From Mytilus californianus (lineage: Eukaryota > Mollusca > Bivalvia > Mytilida > Mytilidae), in the NCBI RefSeq assembly GCF_021869535.1, contig NW_026262668.1, positions 70,577,558 to 70,641,557 of the forward strand: 64,000 bases of DNA. Direction: 5' to 3'. The notes under the pieces were generated by a model. That model saw only the letters and a list, made by a program, of their open reading frames with translations, did not search any database and was not told the origin of the DNA. This document shows, piece by piece, positions 1 through 10,829 of the stretch (position 1 is its first letter; every line of letters starts with the position of its first letter). The position numbers were made by a program, and so were the translations under genes.

Positions 1-169
1 CAAATACAGATCTGTAGCCTGCTTGATATTCAAAATATATTGCAAAAGACTAGCGGCGACTGCTTAAATAACCGTGAGACCTTTCTGGTCGTTCAATGTC
101 TATAAAATTAGGCATAAATTAAACTGAGTATAGATACAGTTTTCATTAAAAACATTTCCCGGTGACATT

Positions 170-790
170 ACATCTTCGGTGTGCATTGAGGGCCAAGGAA
201 GGTATCACGGTCATTTAAGCAATATCCAGTAGCAAGATGCATAGTGTTTTATCATATAAAATGATTATCAATATGGCACTTTAATCCCTCCATACACGAA
301 GAAGACATAAGGTTTCGATGAATTCTCTTGATGTCATTTGTATCTATATGTTAGCTACGTCTATGCCTAATTTTCATTTGTATCTATAGGTTAGCTAAGT
401 ATATGCCTAACTTTATGAAGATTGAAAGATCAAGCCGGTAAAACGCCCTGGGCCCTTTTACAGTGTACCTGCATTTTCGTGGATTTGTAATCGCAAAGTG
501 ATAAGTTAAGCCCTCCATACCTTTCCAAGATGAAATGTTTTCAGTAAATTCTTTTGATAAGATTGGTAGCCAAATGTTATTGACATTGAAAGACCGAAAG
601 GTCTCACTCATTTAAGCGGTATCCGGTGGTCTTTTACATATATTTTGGCAAATTGGCACTTTAAGCCCTCTGTACACATCGAAGACCATAAATTTCCAAA
701 AATAAATTTCTCTTGATATCATTTGTATCTATATGTTAGCTAACTTAAGCTTAATTTTTGAAGATTGAAAGATCAGAAAGGCCTAGCCAA
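170..790. repeat. degenerate tandem repeat block
   Basis: Recurring words such as CATTTGTATCTATA followed by GTTAGCTA occur near 334, 374 and 720. Versions of CTTTAAGCCCTC..TACAC occur near 274, 500 and 654, and TTTAAGC..TATCC near 216 and 612. The spacing is irregular, so this is an old, diverged tandem block rather than a clean satellite. No coding signal was seen. Confidence 0.5.
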
Positions 791-1890
791 CGCACGAGCA
801 GTTTTACTGAATATATTTTGAATATCATCAAGTCAAATGTATATGTCCTTTTTTTACTTTCCATAGTTTTATCTATTAATATTTTCACATTTTACTAAAG
901 TGTCTGTTTGTTTTTTTGTATTTTGAGATATCATGTTTTAAAAGTACATCTTTGATTGCACATTGTTGATAAAAATTTACAAATTATAAAGAGAAAATTG
1001 TGATTTACGTAAAGGTTTCCAAAACGATTTCCAAGATCTCTATTTACTCATTATTAACTGAACTACGACTATCTTTTTTTTTCATCGAATAATCAATTTT
1101 GTATTTCTTTTTGACTTATATAATTAAAATATCGAACCGACTGCTCACATACCTCAGTACTGGTCATATATATGTATATAGTTTACCTTTGAGAAGACCT
1201 ACAATTGCAATCTTCAGCACATATTTTCCCGTATGTATTGTCTGGACATATTCGACATCTTCCGCCGTCATCCGATACATATCCAATACCGCATGCTAAA
1301 ACGCAAAATCAAACAATCTGACCCAACCTTAAATGAGATGTGTTTTCTTATGACTGCTATATTCAGACATAACTGTCTAGTACTATTCAAAATACAGGTA
1401 TCATGGTTGCAATTTATAACAGACAATGTATAAATTAAAGACATACACAGTATACACAGGATCACATATGAAACAATAAATTCTTTTACTGAAAGATAAT
1501 TTAATGCATTGAAAAACCTGAAGACGAAATGAAAACGGTAATGGTACTATAGAAGGTGGGCTATTTAAAACTTGTTGAAAAAGGAAAACAATACGAAAAG
1601 GTAAACTAACAATTTCTTGGAAATATAAAGATGAAATATAATAGTTTGGTAATAAATAAACTTCCTGACAAAACTGTTTTAACCTGATTGTTTGATAATT
1701 TCGATAATAAATACAACACCAAAACATAGCTTTCGTACAATAAAACTCCATAAAAAGATGCAATATTTTCCCTAAACTGTTCAAACTTTTATTAAATTCT
1801 ATGTCCCAGAAAACTCAGATACGTTCCTTCTTCCATGATAGCAACTAGGTCTAGTTTTTCCAAAAGCTCTTGGCCAGATTTGCCTATGGT
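791..1890. other. AT-rich stretch, nothing recognised
   Basis: Only short open frames in AT-rich DNA. No splice-flanked coding exon, repeat family or hairpin that I could support. Confidence 0.4.
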
Positions 1891-1894
1891 GCTG

Positions 1895-2290
1895 GAACTG
1901 TTAACCTTTGGAATATCCGTTTCACAGATGATAGCGGATATGTTCCTCATGTTGTAACTACAATTCCGTTCCTTTTTCCCGAATGTGACCTACCGAATTA
2001 AAAGTATAACCGGTTTTGTACTAACATGAGCAACACGACGGGTGCCACATGTTGAGCAGGATCTGCTTACACTTCCGGAGCACCTGAGATCACCCCCCGT
2101 TTTTGGTGGGGTTCGTGTTGCTCAGTCTTTAGTTTTCTATGTTGTGTTTTGTGTACTATTGTTTGTCTGTCTGTCTGCTGGTCTTTTTCTTTTTTAGCCA
2201 TGGCGTTGTCAGTTTATTTTTGACTTGTGAGTTTGAATGTCCCCCCTGGTATCTCTTGCCTCTCTTTAGCACATTGCGATTGCTCTGGAT
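1895..2290 (+). repeat. retroelement 3' end, family A copy 1
   Basis: Matches the segment at 37,330-37,680 over most of its length. Shared words are ACAGATGATAGCGGATAT, GAGCAGGATCTGCTTAC, TTCCGGAGCACCTGAGATC, GGTGGGGTTCGTG and ATGGCGTTGTCAGTTTATTT. In the 37-kb copy the upstream part encodes the tail of a reverse transcriptase, so this is read as a 5'-truncated retroelement copy. Here the tail is recognisable (ISVSQMIAD-like) but frame-broken. Confidence 0.75.
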
Positions 2291-3435
2291 CGTTCTGTGT
2301 TAATATTTTTATTTTTCTAAGAAAATTGATTGAGAAATATCGAAATATTGATTAAGAAAAATCTATTTGAACGATTGTTTTTCCATGATTAGTAGAAAAT
2401 ACATTGACAGCTACTTCTTCATCTCGATTTTTTTACTGTATCACTCGATTTTGATTACTCAATATTTAAAAGTAAAACCACATTTTTCGTTACATATATC
2501 AGTCATTTAAACGGAGACATCACTATTCTTCTGTCAATCTTGAATATCTTCAAAACAATCTAAGGTTACTTTACTTAGTTCCATTCACTGTAAATACATT
2601 TTTTGGCTTAAGTTCCCAAGGACTGCAATGTTTTAATTTACTCGCGTAAATCTATTTTGAATTTGTTGCAGTGTTTCACAAATGGAAAATATTTAAATAT
2701 AAAATTACATTGTGTAGTAATTTTTCTAAACTAAAATATAAAAACACCAAACCCAAGCTATGATATCGAGCAATAACTACTAATTGTAGCAACCAATAAT
2801 AATCACTATCAAGGTTGTGAGAATGTAATATTATTCCGAGGATCTCATAAACAAATAAATCCCCCCTTCCGATTACCCAGTCGGAATTCATATAGAACAA
2901 TCTGATTTGCATTTATTAATTTTGCAGAATATGTTCAGTTCATGGGAAAAGGTACAGCAATTGAAACTTAAAAAGTACCAATCTTTACAATATAAAACAC
3001 TTAAAGGTTTACTGTTCATGATTTTATTAATATATAAGTCATACACACATTTAATTACTGAGCATAAAATTAATGTATTTTTTGTCCCTCCCGCTCTATC
3101 AAAACTTCTCCAAAGAAGAATTAGGACTCTGTCGTCAATATACCCTAGTAAATAAAAGTGAGGAAACGGAACATTGTTTTGAAGAAAAAAATATTGCAAA
3201 CGATCGTGCGAATCCTGTCTGGCAACCATTGAACCTTTAAGTTATAATATTTATCAACGTATGTAATTTTTATAACAAAAAACAAAAACAAAAACGTATC
3301 CTTACGAATACAGACGCCATTGTGTTCTTCGTAGTCAGCACAGCAGAAAGCCACTAACCCACTAAAGGAAAGAAAAAAAAGGGTTCAAATTATAATTCCA
3401 AGTTAGACAAATTATATTGCATAAAAATTAAGATA
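2291..3435. other. AT-rich stretch, nothing recognised
   Basis: Short overlapping open frames on both strands around 2,680-3,350 have no family signal, no matching splice sites and skewed AT composition. They are treated as chance. Confidence 0.4.
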
Positions 3436-3640
3436 AAACTACAGACTCTAAAGAGCCTTTGTCGCTCACCTAGGTCTATGTGCAGCTTCAACAATGGATA
3501 CTCTCCAGCATTGTAGTCCAGATAATAATTGATTCAAGAATAAAATCTCTTTCTTGTTGACCTTGTATTGCTGACGACGTAACCATTGTTTCTGATTTTG
3601 AGTCATTTCCGGTCTGATTTGAGGAATTTATTGAGAATTG
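3436..3640 (-). repeat. end of family F repeat, inverted copy
   Basis: The reverse complement matches 38,400-38,500. Shared words, in minus orientation, are GGAGAGT near an ACAATG core, CACATAGACC, GGTGAGCGACA and GGCTCT. Only the terminal part of the family is present here, without its tandem core units. Confidence 0.7.
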
Positions 3641-4770
3641 AATGCTGATTGTATGCTTATTTTTAAATAAAAGCTTTGACCGAAGCACTTTTGTTTGAAG
3701 CGCACGATCAACGCTTTTACACCCCTACAAAAAGAAGCATTCAATTCTTATAATTACATTAATATGCTACAACTATGAAATAACGAGTTTGTTTTCCCTG
3801 TGCATTGTTGTGACAAATACCTTATAGTAAGCTATTTAAGGAAAAATATAAACAATTTAAAATAGAAAATCAACTGCCCGATCAATTCTACAAACAATAA
3901 TCGAAAAATAGATATGGCAGTCAACAACTAACGACAACCAATGATTTACAGGCTCCTGATTTTGGACATGCATAGTATACTTAAATGTGATGGTGTTAAA
4001 CATGTTTATGAGCTTTCACTCCTCGATATCTAAAGCGTGGACAGTGTTGTAACAGCACAAAACAAGGACAAACTTTAAAAATCAGTCGGAAAAGGCTCGA
4101 CTCATCTGATTGGCACTAAGCATATACATTTTAAAAAAAACTTTACAAAGAGACAGAAAAACACAAGGTACATTTTAAGAGTTTTAAAACAATGAACTAT
4201 GGACATCTGCCGCATTTCCTATATCAACGATCCAATAAGAAAAAGATTTTGTATGATTATGACCTTAAATACATAAAAATCTACATGAAACATTTATAAG
4301 TTGTTGTTCCATAACTAGTATATTGTAAGTTAAAATTTGTTTTGTAGTTTCATAGCATAAGACGAAAAATTTCTTTCCCACCGATCAGTACGAAATAAGG
4401 ATTCTATATAGAGGGTTTCCACGTTATCATACCTTTCAAATTGAAAATATTTATTCATGGTGATTTCAAGAGACGAATTAGGAAAATTACTCATACGGAT
4501 TTAATTGTTGTTTCTAGTGGGCCGTAGTGGCCATGTTTTTCATTCAAACATTATACATGTCAAGTTTGGTTTACAATGGCTCAGTCGGTTCAGATAAGAA
4601 GATCTAAATGTTAACACTTTTCGAACGGATGACGATACCATGCAAAAGGAGACAATATACGTCTAGTATACGTATATCGCTTCGTGTTATCTGTACACCT
4701 GTATTAGTATAGTAGAAAGGTCGATTGCAGGATAAAATGAAATGTGCATCATATTTAGAGTGCCACTTGC
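3641..4770. other. AT-rich stretch, nothing recognised
   Basis: No coding, RNA or repeat feature that I can support. Confidence 0.4.
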
Positions 4771-4771
4771 T

Positions 4772-4863
4772 CTTAAAAACGAAACATGCACAAAGAAACA
4801 CTCTTAAAAACGAAACATTTACAAAGAAACACTCTTAAAAACGAAACATATACAAAGAAACAC
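4772..4863. repeat. 31-bp minisatellite, 3 copies
   Basis: Three adjacent units begin at 4772, 4803 and 4834, each reading CTTAAAAACGAAACAT, then two or three variable bases, then ACAAAGAAACACT. They differ only at two positions in the middle, so the expansion is recent. Confidence 0.9.
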
Positions 4864-6040
4864 GATGTAAAACACATCGATACAACATGACCTCAATGCA
4901 TGTTTGTTACTTTCTTTGTGCAATAGAAAATGAAAAGATATGGAGTTAATGTACATGGGACAAAATCGCACACAATACATAGAAAACATAGAAAATTATC
5001 AATGAACAGGGCTTTTATTCCTGTTCTTCATCTTGACAGTTGATGTAGGGTCTTCAACAATGAACGAATCATTCATACCCTACAACAAGGTCAAGACGGT
5101 CCCTAGCGTCGACTTAAGCGGTACTATTGATAAAAATAAACCACAGTTCACCTTCTTGCTCCCCACCCGCCTCTGAGTGCCAACTTGTGCGATGATTGTG
5201 TACGACGGTTCTCCAGTCGAAAGCACCAGGGATACAAGAAAAGTGCAGTAATTTTCACAATATATTTGTCATACATTGCCCAACAAAAGACCAATAATTT
5301 AGAAACAACAAATGATAGACAATACATATTAAACTAATAAACAAATGATAGACAGCACGGGGCACATCGAAATATATGTAAGAAAACCTAGCAGTTTAAA
5401 ATAGTATGAAAGGGCAATATACAAAACAGATGACCAAACCAGTATTTTGAAGAAATTTAACCAAACATGATATTTTGACGGTGTATTAATATGAGAAATT
5501 CTCACATGAATAAGCACACCATAACTGTAAATGTTATAAGAGCATACACCTCAAGCACGGGGAAACGTTCTACTGCAATGAATGCATTTTCTCAATCATG
5601 GTATCATGACGGAAATAAGTAGAGAACATACCTGGTTGTTTTGTCATAACACACTTGTCCTGTCAACGAAAATGCCACACCAAAACTACATATCAGGATG
5701 TAATTTATTTTTACCATTATGTATTTTGAAGCATTTTTGTATTCATTTATTTTGTGCGTGCCGATATGGATTAGAAACAAAGCTAATAGTAAAATTCACT
5801 CTGTTATAATTTATAGTAGGAAATAATGCTTTTAATTTATTCTATTAGTTATTGTTAAACAAGGAAGTTAAACGTTTCCATACAAGCACTTCCTATATTT
5901 AAACAGCCTTTTCCGCCGGTGCCTGTCTATTATAAGTACGTGCGTTTAATAACAATTGTTGTAATTTTTACACTTGAAATGTGGTTGGGTTAAATGTCAT
6001 GTAGTTAGTTTAGCATTGCCTTGAATCAAAAAAGATATAT
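4864..6040. other. AT-rich stretch, nothing recognised
   Basis: No exon, RNA gene or repeat family could be supported. Confidence 0.4.
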
Positions 6041-6044
6041 AATA

Positions 6045-7835
6045 TATAAGTCTAAATATAAAACAACGTTCAAACCTATAATTGCGTTGGATAAAAACCG
6101 CAATTTTTATACGTGTGCATGCAAAAAAAAATTTCTTCGTAGAGGGGTCTAAATACAGCACAAACAACATTTTCCAAAAGACAAAAAAAAGTGAAAAAGT
6201 ATATTTAAACAAAAGGCATTTGACTAACAGGTCGAACAACGGATGTTCTTAAACCCTGCTGACTGCCATTGGCGATTGCAAGATAAACGGATCACAAGAT
6301 GTAACAAAATGGATCTTTATTAGTAATTTAATACCAAACAGAAAACAATAAACTTGCGGAAAAGATGGTATACCGCAAACATGAGGTGCAAAAATTTGTA
6401 CACCATATCCGGATTTCGACAATAAATGTCTCTTCAGTGATGTTAGGAATCGAAAAGGTATTTGGAAGGCCATATATTATACCTCAATTTAGGATAGACT
6501 CTTGAATTTTGAAGAGTCGAAATAGGATGAACGGATCATATAAACCCGAAGGCAAATATAATACAAGTCCAAACGAAAAAATAAAAATAAGTCTTAATTG
6601 AAAACAACGTTCAAACCTATAATTGCGTTGGATAAAAACCGCAATTTTTATACGTGTGCATGCAAAACAAATTTCTTCGTAGAGGGGTCTAATTACAGCA
6701 CAAACAACATTTTCCAAAAGACAAAAAAAAGTGAAAAAGTATATTTAAACAAAACGCATTTGACTAACAGGTCGAACAACGGATGTTCTTAAACCCTGCT
6801 GACTGCCATTGGCTATTGCCAAATAAACGGATCACAAGATGTAACAAAATGGATTTTTATTATTAATTTAATACCAAACAGAAAAAAATAAACTTGCGGA
6901 AAAGATGGTATACCGCAAACATGAGGTGCAAAAATTTGTACACCATATCCGGATTTCGACAATTAATGTCTCTTCAGTGATGTTAGGAATCGAAACGGTA
7001 TTTGGAAGGCCATATATTATACCTCAATTTAGGATAGACTCTTGAATTTTGAAGAGTTGAAATAGGATGAACGGATCATATAAACTCGAAGGCAAATATA
7101 ATACAAGCCCAAACGAAAAAATATAAATAAGTCTTAATTGAAAACAACGTTCAAACCTACGATTGCGTTGGATAAAAACCGCAATTTTTATACGTGTGCA
7201 TGCAAAACAAATTCTTGGTAGAGGGGTCTCTATACAGCACAAACAACATTTTCCAACAGATCAAAAAAGTGAAAAAGTATATTTAAACAAAACACATTTG
7301 ACTAACAGGTCGAACAACGGATGTTCTTAAACCCTGCTGACTGCCATTGGCGATTGCCAAATAAACGGATCACAAGATGTAACAAAATGGATCTTTATTA
7401 GTAATTTAATACCAACAGAAAACAATAAACTTGCGGAAAAGATGGTATACCCCAAACATGAGGTGCAAAAATTTGTACACCATATCCGGATTTCGACAAT
7501 TAATGTCTCTTCAGTGATGTTAGGAATCAAAAGGTATTTGGAAGGCCATATATTATACCTCAATTTAGGATAGACTCTTGAATTTTGAAGAGTCGAAATA
7601 GGATGAACGGATCATATAAACCCGAAGGCAAATATAATACAAGCCAAAACGAAAAAAATATAAATAATTGAAAACAACGTTCAAACCTATGATTGAGTTG
7701 GATAAAAACCGCATTTTTTTTACGTGTGCATGCAAAACAAATTTCTTGGTAGAGGGGTCTAAATACAGCACAAACAACATTTTCCAAAAGACCAAAAAAG
7801 TGAAAAAGTATATTTAAACAAAACGCATTTGACTA
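6045..7835. repeat. 540-bp satellite, about 3.3 units
   Basis: The word AAACAACGTTCAAACCTA recurs at about 6,061, 6,602, 7,142 and 7,672, giving periods of 541, 540 and 530 bp. Other markers in each unit are ACGTGTGCATGCAAAA, CTAACAGGTCGAACAAC, CTTGCGGAAAAGATGG and TTTAGGATAGACTCTTGA. Units differ by scattered substitutions and small indels. The first unit is preceded by a TATAATATATAAG tract and the last is cut off in TTTGACTATATATATC, so both array edges lie in TA-rich sequence. Open frames inside repeat from unit to unit and are not genes. Confidence 0.95.
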
Positions 7836-8029
7836 TATATATCATTTTCTTTACGACCAATTTATAACTCGTAAATAAAAATCTTTTGTAATTTGCATAA
7901 AGTTTGTTCTGGTTTATCTTAGGTAATTATCTTCATTTTCTGTTAGACTGTGAGGTTTGTTCTTCATCTGCGAGCACAGTTATTATGTCCAAGTAATGCC
8001 ACTGAATAATAGTTTGTGGGAAAAAAACC

Positions 8030-9050
8030 ATTTATGTTTCCTTTGTGGTTCGTATATGACTGTAGGTATTTAAGCGGTTTTGTCTTATTTTGCTGCCGGA
8101 TGGTAATAGTATTTCGGATGGTATGGCAATAAAACCGTGAATAACTTTAAAACATACTGTAATTATAGTCGTGTTTGAAGGGGGCGTTCAGCGCATGTAG
8201 GTAATTGTAAGTTGTTCGTCATATTTGTAACACTGCTGGTGTAATGGTAGTTATTACAAATGTACCTAGTAGTTGCTCATCTCTGAACTATTTTTATTTT
8301 CTGTAGCATTTTTTGTGAGGGTCCAATAAACTGCAGCAGTAGTTTAGGTTACTATTGCTTGGTATGCTCTGGATTTAATGCCGTCTGTTTTTGATATTTT
8401 TAGATTTCTTTTAAGGAATCCTAAAGATTTATTTCCGTTCGATATAATAATGTCATTATGTAGATTCCATTTTAGATTTGATTGTTAAGTAACGACCAGA
8501 TATTAAGCAGATGTTAGTAACGGATTCAAGAATTTTGTTATGTACATGTAGGAAGTATTCGTGCATATATGATTTCTTTTTAAGAGATATTGTAAGTTTG
8601 GCGCACTTGTCTGGATGGATGGAATTCATAGGCCAAGCAGTTTCCAACCTTGCTACAACGTCTATAGCTAGGTGTAATTTATTGTAGTCTGCTTCAGATT
8701 TGATTTCTCTAGGTGTCATCCGCGAAGAGTCTTGATTTGCTATGTGTGAGATATTCTGAGAAATCCTTGATGTGAATAAAAAATGATATAGAGCCCAGTG
8801 AATTCCAATGCGAAACTCCGTATGTAACTGACACTGATGAAGAGGGCATACCATTATTACAACGGTGTATCGGATAAGAAAGCTTGGATCCAGTTTAGTG
8901 TATTGTTTCTTATACCATAGTAATATCGCGGCTGTCATTCGGTATATCGAGAAAAAAAGATTGTGAAAGAATAAGTAACGGTGGTCAAGCATTGCAATTG
9001 GATCTTGAAAGATCTGATATCGGATCGTGAATGCAATGTAATACAATTCA
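8030..9050 (-). pseudogene. LINE reverse transcriptase remnant, C-terminal half
   Basis: Read leftward on the minus strand, this encodes the back half of a non-LTR reverse transcriptase. It has the connection region after the catalytic palm (REIKSEADYNKL, then HPDKCAKLTISLKKKSY), the region that normally reads YLGL..LT..L.W, then SLGFLKRNLK near 8,430 and GIKSRAYQAIV near 8,370. Past a damaged stretch it continues as FKVIHGFIAIPSEILLPS and KIRQNRLNTY near 8,050-8,160. A 196-codon frame is open over 8,456-9,046, but the remainder is interrupted by stops and frame changes. The F/YADD catalytic box and the endonuclease are missing or unrecognisable, so this is a 5'-truncated dead copy. The family call rests on motif order only. 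Confidence 0.75.
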
Positions 9051-9289
9051 ACTGCAAAATCTGTTAAAATATCCGTTGTATCAATAAAAGGCTGAAAAAT
9101 TCAGAAAATAAAAATATGTCTGCATTTCAAAATGGTTCAACTTCCTTATTAATACTGTGCAAAAAGAAAAAGAAAATATGCTGTACTTTTTAAGAAAACA
9201 CAAATGAAGACACATAACCTTGTGCGAATCTTTAAAGAAAAAACGCGTTTTGGATCTAAATTGGTCACAGTGAAATGAAAGTGATTTTA

Positions 9290-9375
9290 TCCTTGATAAT
9301 AATCATAATAATAATTATAATAATAATTAAAAACCAATTGTTCAAAGAACAATTGAAGGTCTTTCCACATCAATT
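9290..9375. repeat. TAA microsatellite with palindrome and GGTCTTTCCAC word
   Basis: A degenerate (TAA)n tract at 9,296-9,330 is followed by the palindrome CAATTGTTCAAAGAACAATTG written in two halves (CAATTGTTC / GAACAATTG around AAA) and then GGTCTTTCCAC. The same GGTCTTTCCAC word, again beside (TAA)n, lies at 10,731. The two may be the two ends of one non-autonomous element. Confidence 0.55.
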
Positions 9376-9480
9376 TTCTAAATAATTGATGAGAAGATAA
9401 TTCTGGTTTACTCAAAGCTACTATTGGCGTCCAATCATAGGTTTCTTCATACTGATTCAATAAACATGGTTTCTATAGAC

Positions 9481-9990
9481 TTTTGCCTGAAATAAGGGAG
9501 ATAATTGTCAACATCCGGTTTAGAAAATGTCACTTTCGGTCTCATGTGATAGCTTTATTTACACTGATTCCAAAAATATATGGTTTATATATACTTTTGC
9601 CTGTAAAAAGGGAGATAATTGGCTACTTCCGGTTTAGAAAATGTCACTTCCGGTCTCATATGATAGATTTATTTACACTGATTCCAAAAATATATGGTTT
9701 ATATATACTTTTGCCTGTAAAAAGGGAGATAATTGGCTACTTCCGGTTTAGAAAATGTCACTTTCGGTCTCATATGATAGCTTTATTTAAACTGATTCCA
9801 AAAATATATGGTTTATATATACTTTTGCCTGTAAAAAGGGAGATAATATGCTACTTCCGGTTTATTAAATATCACTTCCGGTCTCAAATGATAGATTAAT
9901 GTATGACCATTCTAAAAATATATGGTTTCTATGTACTTCTACATGAAATAAGTGCAAAAATGACTACTTCCGGTTCACTCAAGGTCACTT
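9481..9990. repeat. 114-bp tandem array, about 4.3 units
   Basis: TTTTGCCTG recurs at 9,481, 9,595 and onward with a 114-bp period. Each unit contains AGGGAGATAATTGGCTAC, TTCCGGTTTAGAAAATGTCA and CCAAAAATATATGGTTTATA. The period is a multiple of three and one frame lacks stops, which creates a spurious 138-codon frame made of a repeated 38-residue peptide. The last unit (from about 9,890) is diverged. Confidence 0.9.
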
Positions 9991-10690
9991 CCGGTTGACA
10001 TTTTTCAAGGTCATATGTCACCCAACATTTTGCAAAAGATCTTATGGCTTTATCATGTACCAATATGAAGTAATAATCAATTTACCTTAAAATAAAACAT
10101 TTCAGGGGCAATAACTCCAATAAGATGTCGCTGGATTGTCTCAGACCAAATGTATCATATCTTCATCACAATATAACAAACATTTTGCACTAGTTCTTTT
10201 ATATAAAACATTAAAAATATTGGAGAAAATGCAAAAACAAGCAAAAGACAAAATTCAGAACATGACCTTGACCTTTGACCTTGACCTCATTTTCTAAGTT
10301 AGGACCTAGGGGTCTCAAATAAAAACATTCCAGGGTTATACAGTTAACAGTTGATTAGTTGAAAACACATACCGACAAATTTATTGTGTAAAGGTAGATA
10401 ACTCCTATAAAATTTCATCGAATCGCTTCGATCAAAATTAGCCAAAAATTCCTGAGAATGTAACGAGCAATTTGTAAAAAGAATTTTGTCGATATCTTTT
10501 TTTGTTACGAAGGAGATGCACACAGATGATAAACAGTGAATAGGGAGATAACTCTTGCAAAGAAAACGGTTCGGCTTAGCAGGGTGAAATTTAAAAGCGC
10601 ATGAACTATACGATACAATATGAGAAATATCTAAGCGACATATTGCGAAACAAACATTTATCGCAAGAACAAAATTTGGCGGAAGAAAAA
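9991..10690. other. unique flank of the 114-bp tandem element
   Basis: Contains scattered motifs shared with the array (AGGGAGATAACTC-type words near 10,545 and 10,390, and TTCCGG at 9,968 and 9,990) and GACCTTGACCTTTGACC near 10,263. It probably belongs to the same mobile unit as the tandem core. No coding signal. Confidence 0.4.
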
Positions 10691-10820
10691 AAAAAAATAA
10701 TAATAATAATAATAATCAGAACAAATACAATAGGTCTTTCCACAGAAAAGTGGAAAGACCTAATAATCAGAACAAATACAATAGGTCTTTCCACAGAAAA
10801 GTGGAAAGACCTAATAATAA
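10690..10820. repeat. TAA microsatellite with duplicated hairpin
   Basis: A poly-A/(TAA)n tract leads into two copies of a 53-bp unit. Each carries a perfect stem, AGGTCTTTCCAC / GTGGAAAGACCT, around a short AGAAAA loop, and the block ends in another (TAA)n tract. It resembles the hairpin ends of rolling-circle-like or foldback elements. The open frame running through it is a by-product. Confidence 0.8.
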
Positions 10821-10829
10821 TATTTTTAT

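Noticed and set aside
6597..7795. Several 64-78 codon frames repeated every 540 bp
   Set aside because: They track the satellite period and differ by frame-breaking indels between units.
9483..9899. 138-codon open frame with 38-residue repeats
   Set aside because: Produced by a 114-bp tandem DNA repeat whose period is divisible by three. No start context, splice sites or domain.
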